NCBI GenBank assembly: GCA_030425705.1
Contig: JAUHZU010000012.1
Span: forward strand, 1 to 64,000
Reading direction: 5' to 3'
Length of the DNA: 64,000 nt
From: Phycisphaerae bacterium
Lineage (GTDB): Bacteria > Planctomycetota > Phycisphaerae > Phycisphaerales > Phycisphaeraceae
The notes below the pieces were generated by a model. The model was given only the letters and a program-made list of their open reading frames with translations. It was not told the origin of the DNA and made no database searches. The position numbers and the translations under genes were made by a program. This document shows, in pieces, positions 28,170 to 38,400 of this stretch. Each line of letters begins with the position of its first letter. Position 1 is the first letter of the stretch.

Positions 28170-28496
28170 ATGAGCCCAAACCACCTCCCCGACGGCAAGC
28201 CGCTGACGATCAAGGCCTTCCAGCAGCACATCCACCAGCGCTACTTCGAGACGGACAAGGCCCGCGGCACGCCGGGCACGTTCATGTGGCTGGTCGAGGA
28301 GATCGGCGAGCTGGCGACCGCGCTGCACAAGTCCGTCGGCGAGGGTGGCGACACCTCGGGAGACGACGACCCGGCCGGCGAGTTCGCCGACGTCCTCGCG
28401 TGGCTGTGCACGCTGGCGAACATCAACAACGTCGACCTCGAAGAAGCGATCCGCGACAAGTACCTCCGCGGCGACGGGCCTAAGGGGCACAAGTAG
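28170..28496 (+). CDS. MazG-like nucleotide pyrophosphohydrolase
   Basis: A 108-residue all-alpha NTP pyrophosphatase of the MazG superfamily, likely hydrolysing non-canonical or damaged NTPs. The metal-binding helix motifs are EEIGELATAL (E-E-x-x-E) and GEFADVLAWLCTLANINNVD (E-x-x-D). The start is an ATG that gives a normal-length single MazG domain. No toxin or nucleotide-metabolism neighbour is present. It converges on the acetyltransferase gene. Confidence 0.82.
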   Translation: MSPNHLPDGKPLTIKAFQQHIHQRYFETDKARGTPGTFMWLVEEIGELATALHKSVGEGGDTSGDDDPAGEFADVLAWLCTLANINNVDLEEAIRDKYLRGDGPKGHK

Positions 28497-28549
28497 GAGT
28501 TACGCTCAGGGCGTGTACGTAGGCACAATGGCCTCATTCGCCGGCCGTT

Positions 28550-29098
28550 CTAGCGGCTTTGCCACTCGCTGCGCAGCAGCGTGCCCACCGCGAGGTCGAC
28601 AAACTGCTCGAAGCGCACATAGTGCTGTCGGCGGACGCCCTCGGGGGTAATGCCGAGCTTGTGCATGACGCGTTCACTGGCGGTATTGCCGACGAAGTAG
28701 CCGCAGGTGATGGCGTTGAGCCCGAGGTCCTCGAAGCCGAAGCGGATGACCTCGCGGGCGGCCTCGGTGCAGTAGCCCTTGCCCCAGTAGGGCACGCCGA
28801 CCCAGTAGCCGATCTCGGCCCGCCGGTGCGTCGGGTTGGGGTGGATGCCGACACCGCCGATCAGATCACCGGTCACGGCCAGGCGCATCGCGAAGGGGTA
28901 GCCCGTGCCGGCCGAGATGATCTCGGCGTGGCAGGCGATCCAGGCCCGCGCATCGTCGTGGCTGTAGGGGTGCGGGATGCTGAGCGTCGTCGCGGCGATC
29001 CGCTCATCCCCGCACAGCTCGGCCAGCCGCGGGATGTCCGCATCCGTCATGCGGTCGAGCGTGAGCCGGGCAGTCGTGAGGGTGGGCAGGGTGTCCAT
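28550..29098 (-). CDS. GNAT-family N-acetyltransferase (RimJ/RimL type)
   Basis: Acetyl-CoA-dependent N-acetyltransferase of 182 residues. The RimL-like start LPTLTTARLTLDRMTDADIP, the acetyl-CoA motif region (RRAEIGYWVGVPYWGKGYCT) and the NTASERVMHKLG segment are typical. The substrate is unknown; relatives modify ribosomal proteins or small molecules. The start at 29098 is supported by GGGAG eight bases upstream and by the family N-terminus, although the frame stays open further upstream. Confidence 0.85.
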   Translation of the reverse strand: MDTLPTLTTARLTLDRMTDADIPRLAELCGDERIAATTLSIPHPYSHDDARAWIACHAEIISAGTGYPFAMRLAVTGDLIGGVGIHPNPTHRRAEIGYWVGVPYWGKGYCTEAAREVIRFGFEDLGLNAITCGYFVGNTASERVMHKLGITPEGVRRQHYVRFEQFVDLAVGTLLRSEWQSR

Positions 29099-29157
29099 CG
29101 ATATACTCCCGCAGTGAATGATTAAGACGCGGGGTATGCACGACGAATCGCCAAAAG

Positions 29158-29457
29158 CTATCTGGATTCTTCGTAGTACGACAAACCGTTTTCGTGCAAA
29201 CACGACTCGAAGCTGACACCGTCTCCATCTACGATTCGGATCAATCCCTCGTCTGCCAGACAACTCCCGCCATCAAAAATCACAAGACTACCGTGATACA
29301 AACCACGCATCTCCTCATTCAAGATGCTAGTAATTCTCTTCATTGAGTCGTTATCTAATCCCAGTTCACCAATTCGACGCGCCATACGTTGAGCGGTTGT
29401 TCTATGACTACTGGCAAAGACGTGGAGAAACGGCTCTTGCATTGGGCTAATGTTCAT
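29158..29457 (-). CDS. Hypothetical protein, lower GC than neighbours
   Basis: A 99-residue protein of unknown function, beginning MNISPMQEPFLHVFASSHRT and ending with a segment containing LVIFDGGSCLADEGLIRIVD. The mix of aliphatic and acidic residues looks like a genuine folded protein. It sits between dxs and the acetyltransferase, and its codon use is more AT-rich than both, consistent with acquired cargo. A further upstream in-frame start (29490) is possible. The DGG...DEG pattern suggests an immunity- or adaptor-like small protein, but that is speculation. Confidence 0.5.
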   Translation of the reverse strand: MNISPMQEPFLHVFASSHRTTAQRMARRIGELGLDNDSMKRITSILNEEMRGLYHGSLVIFDGGSCLADEGLIRIVDGDGVSFESCLHENGLSYYEESR

Positions 29458-29501
29458 TATGTAGCAACCCCATTCACAAGATGTCAGCATATCCCAGAGC
29501 T

Positions 29502-31511
29502 TTACTTCGGCAGCCGGGCCGGATCGGTTTCGACGGCGTGGCTTGCCGGGTGGGCGTCGGGGAGCTGCTGGTCCAGCAGCTCACGCACGTTCCGCGCGAC
29601 GTGCTCGGGGGTGAGCCCCGCGGCGGCGAGCTGATTGGCCCGGCTGTCCTGGTAGAACCACTGCTTGGGCATCGCCATCCGGCGGATGCCCTGGGTTGAG
29701 AGCCCGCGGGACTGGCACGCGTCGAGGACGATGCTGCCGAACCCACCGTCGAGCGTGTGGTCTTCGATCGTGATGATCGGCGTGCCGCGCTTGACCAGGG
29801 TCTCGATGAGTCCGAGATCGACGGGCATCGCGAAGCGTGCGTCGTAGACCGACACGTCGTAGCCCTGCTGATCGAGCGCGGGCAGCGCGGCCAGGGCGGT
29901 ATTGACCATCATGCCGTAGGCGAGGATGGCGACGTCGGGCGCGTCGTTCTTCGCGGCGCGGACGCAGTGGGCCTGGCCCAGCTCGAACGCCGGGGCCGGA
30001 GCGTGGCCGCCGCCGTGGGCGGGCACGTTGTCACGTGGGTAGCGGATGAAGGTCGCGCCGTCTTCGTAGTCGGCCATAAACCGCAGCCCGAGCTTGAGCG
30101 TTTCCTCGTCGTAGGGCGCGAGCTGCACGACGCCGGGCAAGGCGCGGAGCATGGCGATATCCATGAACCCGTGGTGCACCGCGCCGTCGCCGCCGACGAA
30201 CCCGGCCCGGTCCATGCACACCCGGACCGGCAGGCCCTGCAGCGCGACTTCCTGGAACACCTGGTCCACCGCCCGCTGGGCGAATGTCGAGTACACGGCG
30301 AAGAAGGGCTTGACCCCCTTGGGGTTGTCTTTCGCGGCCTTGGCCATGCCGGCACACATGTCCATCGCGTGGGACTCGCAGATGCCGGTATCGATCATGC
30401 GCTCGGGGAAGCGTTCGCCGACCTTCGTGAGCCCGGTGCCGTCGGGCATCGCGGCGGTGACGGCGACGATCGATTCGTCCTGCTCCATCAGCCCGATCAT
30501 CGCGTCGGCGTAGGCGGCGGTAAACGACCGGCCGGACGACTTCACATCGACCCGGCAGCCGTTGACGGTGAACGGTTTGGGGCTGTGGAACGTGGTCGGG
30601 TCGCCGGTGGAGAAGTCGAAGCCCTTGCCCTTGACCGTCTTGGCGTGGAGGAGGACCGGGCGGTCGATGTCCTTGATCTCCTGGAGCATGGGGATGAGCT
30701 TGTCCAGGTCGTGCCCGTCGACGGGGCCGACGCAGACCAGCCCGAAGTGCTCGAAGAGGTGCTCGCTGGCAAGCATGGCCTTGAACGCATCGGTGGAGCG
30801 GTGGTAGAACTCGCCGAGCGCGTGGCCGCCGGGCATCCGGTCGAGGATCTTCCTGGAGCGTTCCTTGAAGCCGGTGTAGGTGTGGCTGACGCGGACACGG
30901 TCGAAGTAGCCGGCCATCGCGCCCTGCGGCTTGGCGATGGACATGCCGTTGTCGTTGAGGACAACCAGGAACTGGCGCTTCAGCGTGCCGGCGTTGTTGA
31001 GGCCTTCGAGGGCGACGCCGTTGACGATCGAGGCGTCGCCGATGAGCGTGACGCACTTGCGGTCGGCCCGTCCGGCGAACTGGTCGCCGCGTGCCATGCC
31101 GACGGCCGTGCTGATCGCGGTGCCGGCGTGGCCGACAGAGAACAGATCGAACGCGGACTCGCGGGGCTCGGGGAACCCGGCCATGCCCTCGGCGGTTCGG
31201 AGCTTGCCGAGCATCGGCAGCCGGCCGGTGATGAGCTTGTGAGGGTAGCACTGGTGGCCGACGTCGAACAGCAGCCGGTCGCCGCCGGTGGCGTCCTCGC
31301 CCTCACCCTGCTCGGGGCCGAAGTCGAAGACGTAGTGCATCGCCAGTGTGAGTTCGACCACACCGAGGTTGGGCGCGAGGTGCCCGCCGGTGCGGGAGAC
31401 CTGGTCGCAGATGGCGTTCCGGATGTCCTGTGCAAGGTCCTTGAGCTGCTCGACCGAGAGCGCCTTGAGGTCGGCGGGGCCGTGGATGGTCTGGAGCAGG
31501 TCGTAGGTCAT
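29502..31511 (-). CDS. dxs: 1-deoxy-D-xylulose-5-phosphate synthase
   Basis: Thiamine-diphosphate enzyme joining pyruvate and glyceraldehyde 3-phosphate in the first step of the MEP isoprenoid pathway. Dxs features include GHQCYPHKLITGR, the ThDP/Mg motif region GDASIVNGVALEGLNNAG (variant of GDG-x-x-N), NDNGMSIAKPQGA, and the transketolase C-terminal half with DRAGFVGGDGAVHHG. Length is 669 residues, slightly above the usual 620-640. It lies beside a polyprenyl synthase gene on the same strand, linking two isoprenoid steps. Confidence 0.94.
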   Translation of the reverse strand: MTYDLLQTIHGPADLKALSVEQLKDLAQDIRNAICDQVSRTGGHLAPNLGVVELTLAMHYVFDFGPEQGEGEDATGGDRLLFDVGHQCYPHKLITGRLPMLGKLRTAEGMAGFPEPRESAFDLFSVGHAGTAISTAVGMARGDQFAGRADRKCVTLIGDASIVNGVALEGLNNAGTLKRQFLVVLNDNGMSIAKPQGAMAGYFDRVRVSHTYTGFKERSRKILDRMPGGHALGEFYHRSTDAFKAMLASEHLFEHFGLVCVGPVDGHDLDKLIPMLQEIKDIDRPVLLHAKTVKGKGFDFSTGDPTTFHSPKPFTVNGCRVDVKSSGRSFTAAYADAMIGLMEQDESIVAVTAAMPDGTGLTKVGERFPERMIDTGICESHAMDMCAGMAKAAKDNPKGVKPFFAVYSTFAQRAVDQVFQEVALQGLPVRVCMDRAGFVGGDGAVHHGFMDIAMLRALPGVVQLAPYDEETLKLGLRFMADYEDGATFIRYPRDNVPAHGGGHAPAPAFELGQAHCVRAAKNDAPDVAILAYGMMVNTALAALPALDQQGYDVSVYDARFAMPVDLGLIETLVKRGTPIITIEDHTLDGGFGSIVLDACQSRGLSTQGIRRMAMPKQWFYQDSRANQLAAAGLTPEHVARNVRELLDQQLPDAHPASHAVETDPARLPK

Positions 31512-31691
31512 GCGTTGGATTTCAGCGGTGAGGCGGGAAGTCCGGGGCGTGGGATTCTAGCGGGTCGCTGGGGTCTTCACCGGGGGAACCCCCGGATCGG
31601 CCAAGTCTCTGTATTGTAGAGTAATCGTCCCAACGGGCCAAGAGGGTTGAAGGATTCCACGCCCAGCCCACGGGCAGGGCTACGGGAACGC

Positions 31692-32579
31692 CTACTTGTC
31701 CCGCGTCGCGAGGGTCCGGGCCATCTGACGCAACGGCTCGGCCGGCGGGCCCAGGGGTTCGATCGCGGTGAGGGCCTGGTCGAGCAGCTTGTCGATCTCC
31801 GTCCGTGTGCCGTCGACGCCCAGCAGCCCGGGGTAGGTCAGCTTGCCGGCCGCGGCGTCCTTGCCGGTCTGCTTGCCGACGGTTTCGGTGGTCTGGGTGA
31901 CATCGAGCAGGTCGTCGACGGCCTGGAACATCAGGCCCAGAGCGTAGGCGTAGGTCGTCAGCCGCATGAGCTGATCGGGGACGGCCCGGGCGCAGAGCCC
32001 GCCCATGGAGCCGGCGGCCTGGAGCAGTGCGGCGGTCTTATTGCCGTGGGTCCGGCGGAGCCGCTGCATGTCCGTCTCATCCTCGGGGAAGCCGCCCATG
32101 GTGTCGTAGACCTGGCCAGCGATCATCGCGGTCGTCGAGGAAGACAGCGTGCGGACCAGTTCCACCCCGGCCGCCGGGTCCGGGTGCGGCCACTGCGCGA
32201 GCAGGTAGAACGCCAGCGACGTCATCGCGTCGCCGGCGAGGATGGCCATCGCCTCGTTCGTGTGGCGGTGCAGGGTGGGTCGGCCGCGGCGGAGGTCGTC
32301 GTCGTCCATCGCCGGCAGGTCGTCGTGCACCAGCGAGAAGCAGTGGATCAGCTCCAGCGCCCCCGCCGCCGAAACAGCGTCCGTCGCCGACCCGCCGACC
32401 GCTTCACAGGCCCGGACACAGAGGATCGGCCGAACGCGCTTGCCCCCGCCGAAGAGCGCATACGCGATCGCATCGCGCAGGCCATCGGGCAGATCGACCG
32501 CACGCAGGACCGCGTGCAGCCGCTCGTCCACCGACGCGATCAGCTCGGCGTCGGTCGGCGAAGACGTGCTGGCGGTCAT
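31692..32579 (-). CDS. Polyprenyl (farnesyl/geranylgeranyl) diphosphate synthase
   Basis: Trans-isoprenyl diphosphate synthase condensing IPP with allylic diphosphates. The first Asp-rich motif is HDDLPAMDDDDLRRG and the second is FQAVDDLLDVT. GGGKRVRP at the N-terminal side binds IPP. At 295 residues with two residues between the first aspartates of the first motif, it fits type II farnesyl- or geranylgeranyl-producing enzymes; chain length cannot be fixed from sequence alone. It is upstream of dxs in the same direction, with a 180-base gap. Confidence 0.9.
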   Translation of the reverse strand: MTASTSSPTDAELIASVDERLHAVLRAVDLPDGLRDAIAYALFGGGKRVRPILCVRACEAVGGSATDAVSAAGALELIHCFSLVHDDLPAMDDDDLRRGRPTLHRHTNEAMAILAGDAMTSLAFYLLAQWPHPDPAAGVELVRTLSSSTTAMIAGQVYDTMGGFPEDETDMQRLRRTHGNKTAALLQAAGSMGGLCARAVPDQLMRLTTYAYALGLMFQAVDDLLDVTQTTETVGKQTGKDAAAGKLTYPGLLGVDGTRTEIDKLLDQALTAIEPLGPPAEPLRQMARTLATRDK

Positions 32580-32654
32580 GTCACTACGGCTCGGCATCCG
32601 CACAGTTTAGCGGCAGAAACCAACACGCTCGCGGCAATACTGTGTCGATAGCCG

Positions 32655-33758
32655 CTAGAGGCGGGTCTGCACCCAGTCCGCGATCGCGTCGGCACCGTCG
32701 GGCGGGCGGTGTTCGACCAGGGCGCGGCGCATCTGGTCCAGCCGGGGGGTGTTGTGCATGATGCCGCGCAGCGGGCCGAGCAGCTCGTCGGCGTTGCGCT
32801 TCACGTCCGCGTGGTCCTGCAGCAGCAGCCCGCCCCCGGCCTGCACGACCGGCGCGGCGTTCAGCCGCTGGTGCTGGTCCTTGTGGAACGGGTACGGCAG
32901 GTACAGCGAGGGCACCGCGTTGGCCCAGCCCTCGGCGACGCTGCCCGCGCCGCTCCGGCAGACACACAGCGACGCGGCCGACCACGCCAGCCCCATCTCG
33001 CCACAGAACGCGAGCACCTGAGCCGCGATCCCCCGCGCGGCGTACGCTTGGGCCACCGCCTCCCGGTCCTGCTCGCCGGACAGGTGCAGCACCTGCCAGC
33101 CGCGGAACGGCGACTGCGCGGCGTTGCGGCCGGCGATCTCGATGAACGCCTGGTTGATCGTCCCGCCCCCCTGCGACCCGCCGAACACCAGCAGCGTCGG
33201 CAGCTCCGGATCCAGCCCAAGCCGCTTCCGCGCGTCGCCGGGCGAGGACGTGCCGATCACGCTCCGGCGCAGCGGCACGCTGACCACCTCGGCCTGCTTG
33301 AGCACGCCCGTCTTGTACGCGCTGAACACCTGGCCCGCCGACCGCGCCGACCAGCGGTTGCTCTTGCCTGGCACGGCGTCGAGCGACACCAACGCGACCG
33401 GCAACCCCGACCGTTTCGCCGCCGAGACGCTCGGCCCGCTCACGAACCCCCCGGTCGCCACCATCACCTTCGCGTCGTGCTCGGCGATCAGCCCCGCGAC
33501 CAGCCCGACACACTTCTGGTACGCCTGGTAGAACGCCCAGGCCTTCGCCGGGTGCAACGACAACGGCAGCGCGGGCAGTGCCGTGCCCCGCAGGTCGCCG
33601 GTCTCAAGGACCGTCGCGTCCACGGCCCGAGTGCTGACGACAAAGTGTGCGTTGACCGAAACACCGCGCTCCTCGAGCCGTTCGAGCACCGCGACGTTGG
33701 GGTAGATATGCCCCCCCGACCCCCCGCCGACGAACAGGATGGTGGGCTTGGTGGGCAT
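32655..33758 (-). CDS. murG: UDP-N-acetylglucosamine--N-acetylmuramyl-(pentapeptide) pyrophosphoryl-undecaprenol GlcNAc transferase
   Basis: Converts lipid I to lipid II at the inner face of the inner membrane. The start MPTKPTILFVGGGSGGHIYP carries the first Gly-rich loop. VATGGFVSGP, VFGGSQGGGTINQAF and a C-terminal ICRSGAGSVAE-like segment (CRSGAGSVAEGWA) are MurG motifs. Length is 367 residues. ftsW lies directly upstream on the same strand, a remnant of the division/cell-wall cluster. The intergenic gap between them holds a REP-like element. Evidence for peptidoglycan synthesis in this planctomycete-like genome. Confidence 0.94.
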   Translation of the reverse strand: MPTKPTILFVGGGSGGHIYPNVAVLERLEERGVSVNAHFVVSTRAVDATVLETGDLRGTALPALPLSLHPAKAWAFYQAYQKCVGLVAGLIAEHDAKVMVATGGFVSGPSVSAAKRSGLPVALVSLDAVPGKSNRWSARSAGQVFSAYKTGVLKQAEVVSVPLRRSVIGTSSPGDARKRLGLDPELPTLLVFGGSQGGGTINQAFIEIAGRNAAQSPFRGWQVLHLSGEQDREAVAQAYAARGIAAQVLAFCGEMGLAWSAASLCVCRSGAGSVAEGWANAVPSLYLPYPFHKDQHQRLNAAPVVQAGGGLLLQDHADVKRNADELLGPLRGIMHNTPRLDQMRRALVEHRPPDGADAIADWVQTRL

Positions 33759-33826
33759 GGGATGCGCCGGGTGAAGGCGTGCACAATGGTCGCCGCGTGA
33801 ACCAGACGGCATCCTAGGATGTGTTC

Positions 33827-33894
33827 GCCGCCGCGTCACACGCGGCGGGGGGCGGAGGGTCCTAACGTGATCCCGCCGCGTGTGACGCGGCGGC
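33827..33894. repeat. REP-like paired hairpin element, copy 2
   Basis: Two perfect 23-base inverted arms (33827-33849 and 33872-33894) flank a 22-base spacer, the same spacer length as the copy at 28036. Arm sequences are identical to copy 1 over all 23 bases. The spacers are related but diverged. It lies between ftsW and murG, within a same-strand gene pair. Confidence 0.8.
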
Positions 33895-33934
33895 TAGGGT
33901 TGGATGGCTTAGGGGTAGGGGCGATGCACAACAC

Positions 33935-35161
33935 TTACGCCGTGAGCCGGAGCTGTGGCTTGGAGTCGTCTTCATCCGTTTGGGTGTCGGCATCGTCGGT
34001 GTCGTCGCCGGGCTGATTGGCGGCCTCCAACGCGTTGGCGTTGTCGATCGCGGCGACGAGGCCGACGGCGAACGCCGTCATGATCCAGCCGGTGCCCCCG
34101 GCCGAAACCAGCGGCAGCGCGATGCCCTTGGTCGGCACGACCACCGTCACGACGGCGATGTTGATGACCGCCTGCGCCCCAATGGTGATGAGCACGCCCA
34201 GTGCGACCAGCCGGCTGAACGGGTCCTTGCTGTCGCGCACCACGCCGAGCCCGACCCAGAGGATCGCCAGGAACAGGCCGATCACCAGCGCGGCCCCGGC
34301 GATCCCCAGCTCCTCGGTCAGCACCGGGAAGATGAAGTCGGTCGTGTCTTCGGGCAGGAAGTACTTCTGCACCGAGTTGCCCAGGCCGCTGCCGGGCACG
34401 CCGCCCTGCGCGAAGGCGAGTTGGGACTGGATCGGGTGGTAGCCGGCCCCCTCGGGGTCGATCCACGGGTCGCGGTAGATCAGCAACCGCTTCACGCGGT
34501 AGGGCTCGGCCATAATGGCGTAGAAGATGCCCGTGCCCGCGGCGACGCCGGCGGGGATCAGTGTCCAGACCCGCATGCCCCCGGCCAGCAGCAGCGCGAC
34601 GGCGACCGCGCCGACGAGCACGGCCGTGCCCAGGTCTTCCTTCACGATCAGCACACAGCCCGCGACGATCAGCAGCACCGGCGGGATCACGCCGAAGAAG
34701 AACTTGTGCATCACCCCGCTCCGCCGGGCGCACCACCAGGCGACGGCGAGGACCATCGCCCACTTCACCAACTCGCTGGGCTGGAAAGTGATCGGCCCGA
34801 GCTTCAGCCAGCGGGCCGCGCCGTTGACCTCGTGGCCGATGCCGGGGACCAGCGTGAGCCCCTGCAGCGCGAACGCGGCGAGGATGAGGACCAACAGCGG
34901 GTTGATCACCCCCCGCCGGGCGAACAGCGCCCGCAGGTCCACACGCGAAGCGATGATCATCGCGACGATCGCCAGCCCCGCGTAGAGCGTGTGCTTGGTC
35001 ATGAACATCGCCCAGGGTCCGGCCCCGGCGAAGGGGTCGGTCAGCGGCGCGGCGTCCACCCCACTCACCGAAACGTTCGCCCCGGCCGAGTGCACCATGA
35101 TGACGCCCAGCCCCAGCAGGGCCGCGGCACAAGCCATCAAGATATGCGCAGACCGGACCAT
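33935..35161 (-). CDS. ftsW: Cell division protein FtsW (SEDS-family glycosyltransferase)
   Basis: Polytopic SEDS protein that polymerises lipid II at the septum. About ten hydrophobic segments are visible. The family motifs AARWLKLGPITFQPSELVKW and PTKGIALPLVSAGGTGWI (loop with conserved Pro-Lys/Thr-Gly) are clear. A charged C-terminal tail (DDTDDADTQTDEDD) is unusual. Position directly upstream of murG supports FtsW over RodA. Length is 408 residues. Confidence 0.93.
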   Translation of the reverse strand: MVRSAHILMACAAALLGLGVIMVHSAGANVSVSGVDAAPLTDPFAGAGPWAMFMTKHTLYAGLAIVAMIIASRVDLRALFARRGVINPLLVLILAAFALQGLTLVPGIGHEVNGAARWLKLGPITFQPSELVKWAMVLAVAWWCARRSGVMHKFFFGVIPPVLLIVAGCVLIVKEDLGTAVLVGAVAVALLLAGGMRVWTLIPAGVAAGTGIFYAIMAEPYRVKRLLIYRDPWIDPEGAGYHPIQSQLAFAQGGVPGSGLGNSVQKYFLPEDTTDFIFPVLTEELGIAGAALVIGLFLAILWVGLGVVRDSKDPFSRLVALGVLITIGAQAVINIAVVTVVVPTKGIALPLVSAGGTGWIMTAFAVGLVAAIDNANALEAANQPGDDTDDADTQTDEDDSKPQLRLTA

Positions 35162-35401
35162 ACGGGGTTACATCGGCGGGGTGCAGGGGAGGGTGTGAAT
35201 AGTACCCGGCGCGGCATGAAAGGGGGTTGCGCTGAGGGCTAGATGCCGCAGAGGTTTGCAGATTGCACCGCCAAAGCCCAGGGATTGCATCCGTGGGTCA
35301 CCCATCCACGCGAAAGGCGGGCTTCGGTGTGACCCCAAACCCTCCGCGCCGTGCGGGCGTATCCTTATAGACCTCGTTTCCCCCATCTGCCGGAGCAACC
35401 C

Positions 35402-38400
35402 GTGGCACGACCGACCCTCGCCGTCCTCTCGCTGACCGCCGCCCTCGCCGCCTGTTCGACGCCTGGCAGCGCGACCGGCAAGCCGTCCAAGCAGTCCCAC
35501 CCGCTCGCCGACCAGCCCGTCGCCGTGCCCGCGCCGCCCGCCGAGGGCACCGTCGACCTGCCCCGCTTCCCGGCGATCAGCCCCGACGGCCAAACCCTCA
35601 GCTTCTCCTGGCGCGGCGACCTCTGGCGCGTCCCTGCGGCCGGCGGCACCGCCCAACGCCTCACCGCCCACCCCGCGAACGACACCACCAGCGTCTGGAG
35701 CCCCGACGGCACACGCATCGCCTTCAACTCCGAACGCTCGGGCTACTGCAACGTGCACCTCATGGACGCCGACGGCGGCAACGTCCGGCAGGTCACCGCC
35801 GAGGACCAGTTCCTCTGGCTGCACGACTGGTCCCCCGCCGGCGGAGCCGACCGCCTCACCGTCGCCGGCTACGTCGAGGGGGATGTCCACCGCGCGCCCC
35901 GGCCCTACACCGTCTCGATCGACGGCGGGCCGATCCAGCGCATCCACGACGCCTTCGGCCGACAAAGCGCGGTCAGCCCCGACGGCCGACACATCGTCTT
36001 CGTCCGCGGCGGTTCGGGCTGGGACCGGCCGTTCATCGTCAACGCCGACAACCGCGACCTCTGGCTCTACGACACCGAAGCCGGCACATTCACCCAACTC
36101 ACCGACAACCCCGGCAACGACGGCAAGCCCAAGTGGCTGGACAACGACACCATCGTCTACCTCTCCGCCCGCCCGCCGGCCCGCGTCAACCTCTACGCAC
36201 TGGACCTGGGCCAGGACGACGATAACGCCACGGCGCTCACCGCTTTTGAAGACGACGACGTGCGCGGGTTCGATGTCGCCAAAGGCGGTTCGGCCGCGGT
36301 CGTGCAGGTCTGGGACACGCTCTACACGGTCGACCTGACCCGCGACGGCGCGGCGCCACAAGCCGTCGCCATTACCGCCCCCGCCGACCTGGACGACACC
36401 GTGCTCGTCCGCCAGCTCGCGGGCAACAGCGACGAGGCCGCCCTCTCGCCGGACGGCAAGGTGATGGCCACCGTAATCCACGGCGAGCTGTTCATCCGCA
36501 CGGTCGACAGCGAGAACCCGCCCCAGCGCATCACCCGTACCGCCGCGCGAGAGATGTCGCCGGTGTGGTCGCCCGACGGCGTGTCGCTGTACTTCGTGTC
36601 GGATATGGACGGCACGCTGAGCATCTACAAGGCCCACGTCACCCTCACCCGCGGAGACGTCGAGGCCGCGCTCGCCCCCGCGGCGCCCGAAGAAGAAGCG
36701 GAAGCCGAGGAAGCAGAAAACGCCGACGAGACGGCAGAAGATGGCGCGGAGGACGAGGCAGAAGACGCCGAGCAAGCCGCGGACGATGCGGCAGAGGATG
36801 CCGCGGCGGAGGAAGACAAGGCGGAAGGCCCCGACCCCGCGGACTGGCGCGGCGCGTTGCGGTTTGAGGTGACGCCTGTCGTGCAGACCGCGCACCACGA
36901 CGCCGACCCCTCGCCCGCGCCCGACGGCCGGTCCCTCGCCTACCGCCGCGGCAACGGCGACGTGATGCTCCTCGACCTCGCAACCGGGGAAGAACGCCTC
37001 TTCCTGCCGTCCTGGGACACCGGCACACACTGGGCCTGGAGCCCGGACAGCACCTACCTCGCCCTCAGCTTCGAAGACCAGGACCACAACGCCGACATCT
37101 GGGTCGGACCCGTCGACGGCAGCACGCCGCTCGTCAACATCACCAAGCACCCTGCCGGCGATTACTTCCCCTCCTGGTCGGCGGACAGCCGGATCATCGC
37201 CTTCACGTCCTACCGCAACGACGACCAGGGCGACGTCTATGCCGTCTACCTCGACAAGGCGCTGGAGACCTACACCCCCCAGCAACTCGCGGACTACTAC
37301 GAGGAGGCGTCCGCCGCCGCGAAGAAGCTCGAGCCCATCGCGCCGGTGAGTGTTGAAGCAGCCGACGACGAGGACACCGAGGAAGGCGAGGCAGGAGCAC
37401 CGCACGACTTCGAGTTCGCGCTCGAAGATGCGTACCTCCGGCTGCGACGCCTCACGAGCAGCTCCGGCTCGGCGTGGAACGTGCGCATCCTCCCGTCCGG
37501 GGCGCAGGTCGCCTTCACCCGCGGGAACAGCGCCTACGTCGTCGGCTGGGACGGCGGGGACGAGACCAAGGTCGCCGACGGCGTCGACCCGCAGCACCTC
37601 ACCCTCACCGGCGGCGCCTTCGTCGCCCTGCGCAGCGGCAACCCCGCCACCGTCGCCATCCCCGGCGGCAAGGCGGAGAACACCACCTTCCCCGGCACGG
37701 TGCGTGTCGACCGCCACGCCGACAACCGCCAACGCTTTGTCGAGGCCTCCCGCGCGATCTCGATGCAGTTCTACGACCCGACGTACAAGGGCATGGACTG
37801 GGACGCGATCACCGCCAAGTACCTCCAACTCGCGTCGCGTGCCTGGACCGCCGACGAGTTCAACGACGTCGCGAACCAGTACCTGGGCCTGCTCGACGCC
37901 TCGCACATGGGCATCCGCACGCCCGAGCCAAGCAGCCCCGTCCGTCAGCCCAACGGCTACCTCGGGGCGCGTTACGAACGTGTCGCCGACGGCTTCGAGG
38001 TCGTCGAGATCTATCACCAGACCCCCGCGGCCGAGGGCACGATGCGCCTCCACGTCGGCGACGTCATCACCCACATCGACTTCGAGCCGTTCGAAGACCA
38101 CGACACCCTCAACGCCCGGCTCGTCGGGCGCGTCGGGCGCGAGACCGCCATCACCGTGCGTCGGCAGCCCGAACACCTGCCCGAGCGGCCCGCCCCCGAC
38201 AACGCCGACGACGCGGAGGGCGACAACCCCGCCGGGCCCGGCGAGGTCGTCCTGCTCGTCACGCCGATCAGCCAGAACCGGCTCGAAGACATCCGCTACG
38301 ACAACTGGCAGCTCAACAACAAGCGCCTGGTCCAGGAATGGTCCGACGGCCGGCTCGGCTACATCCACATCCGCTCGATGGGCGCGGCGTCGCTGGCGGA

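Noticed and set aside
25881-28496. An 871-codon plus-strand frame containing the MazG-like protein
   Set aside because: Everything before 28170 is antisense to copA; the MazG domain starts cleanly at its own ATG.
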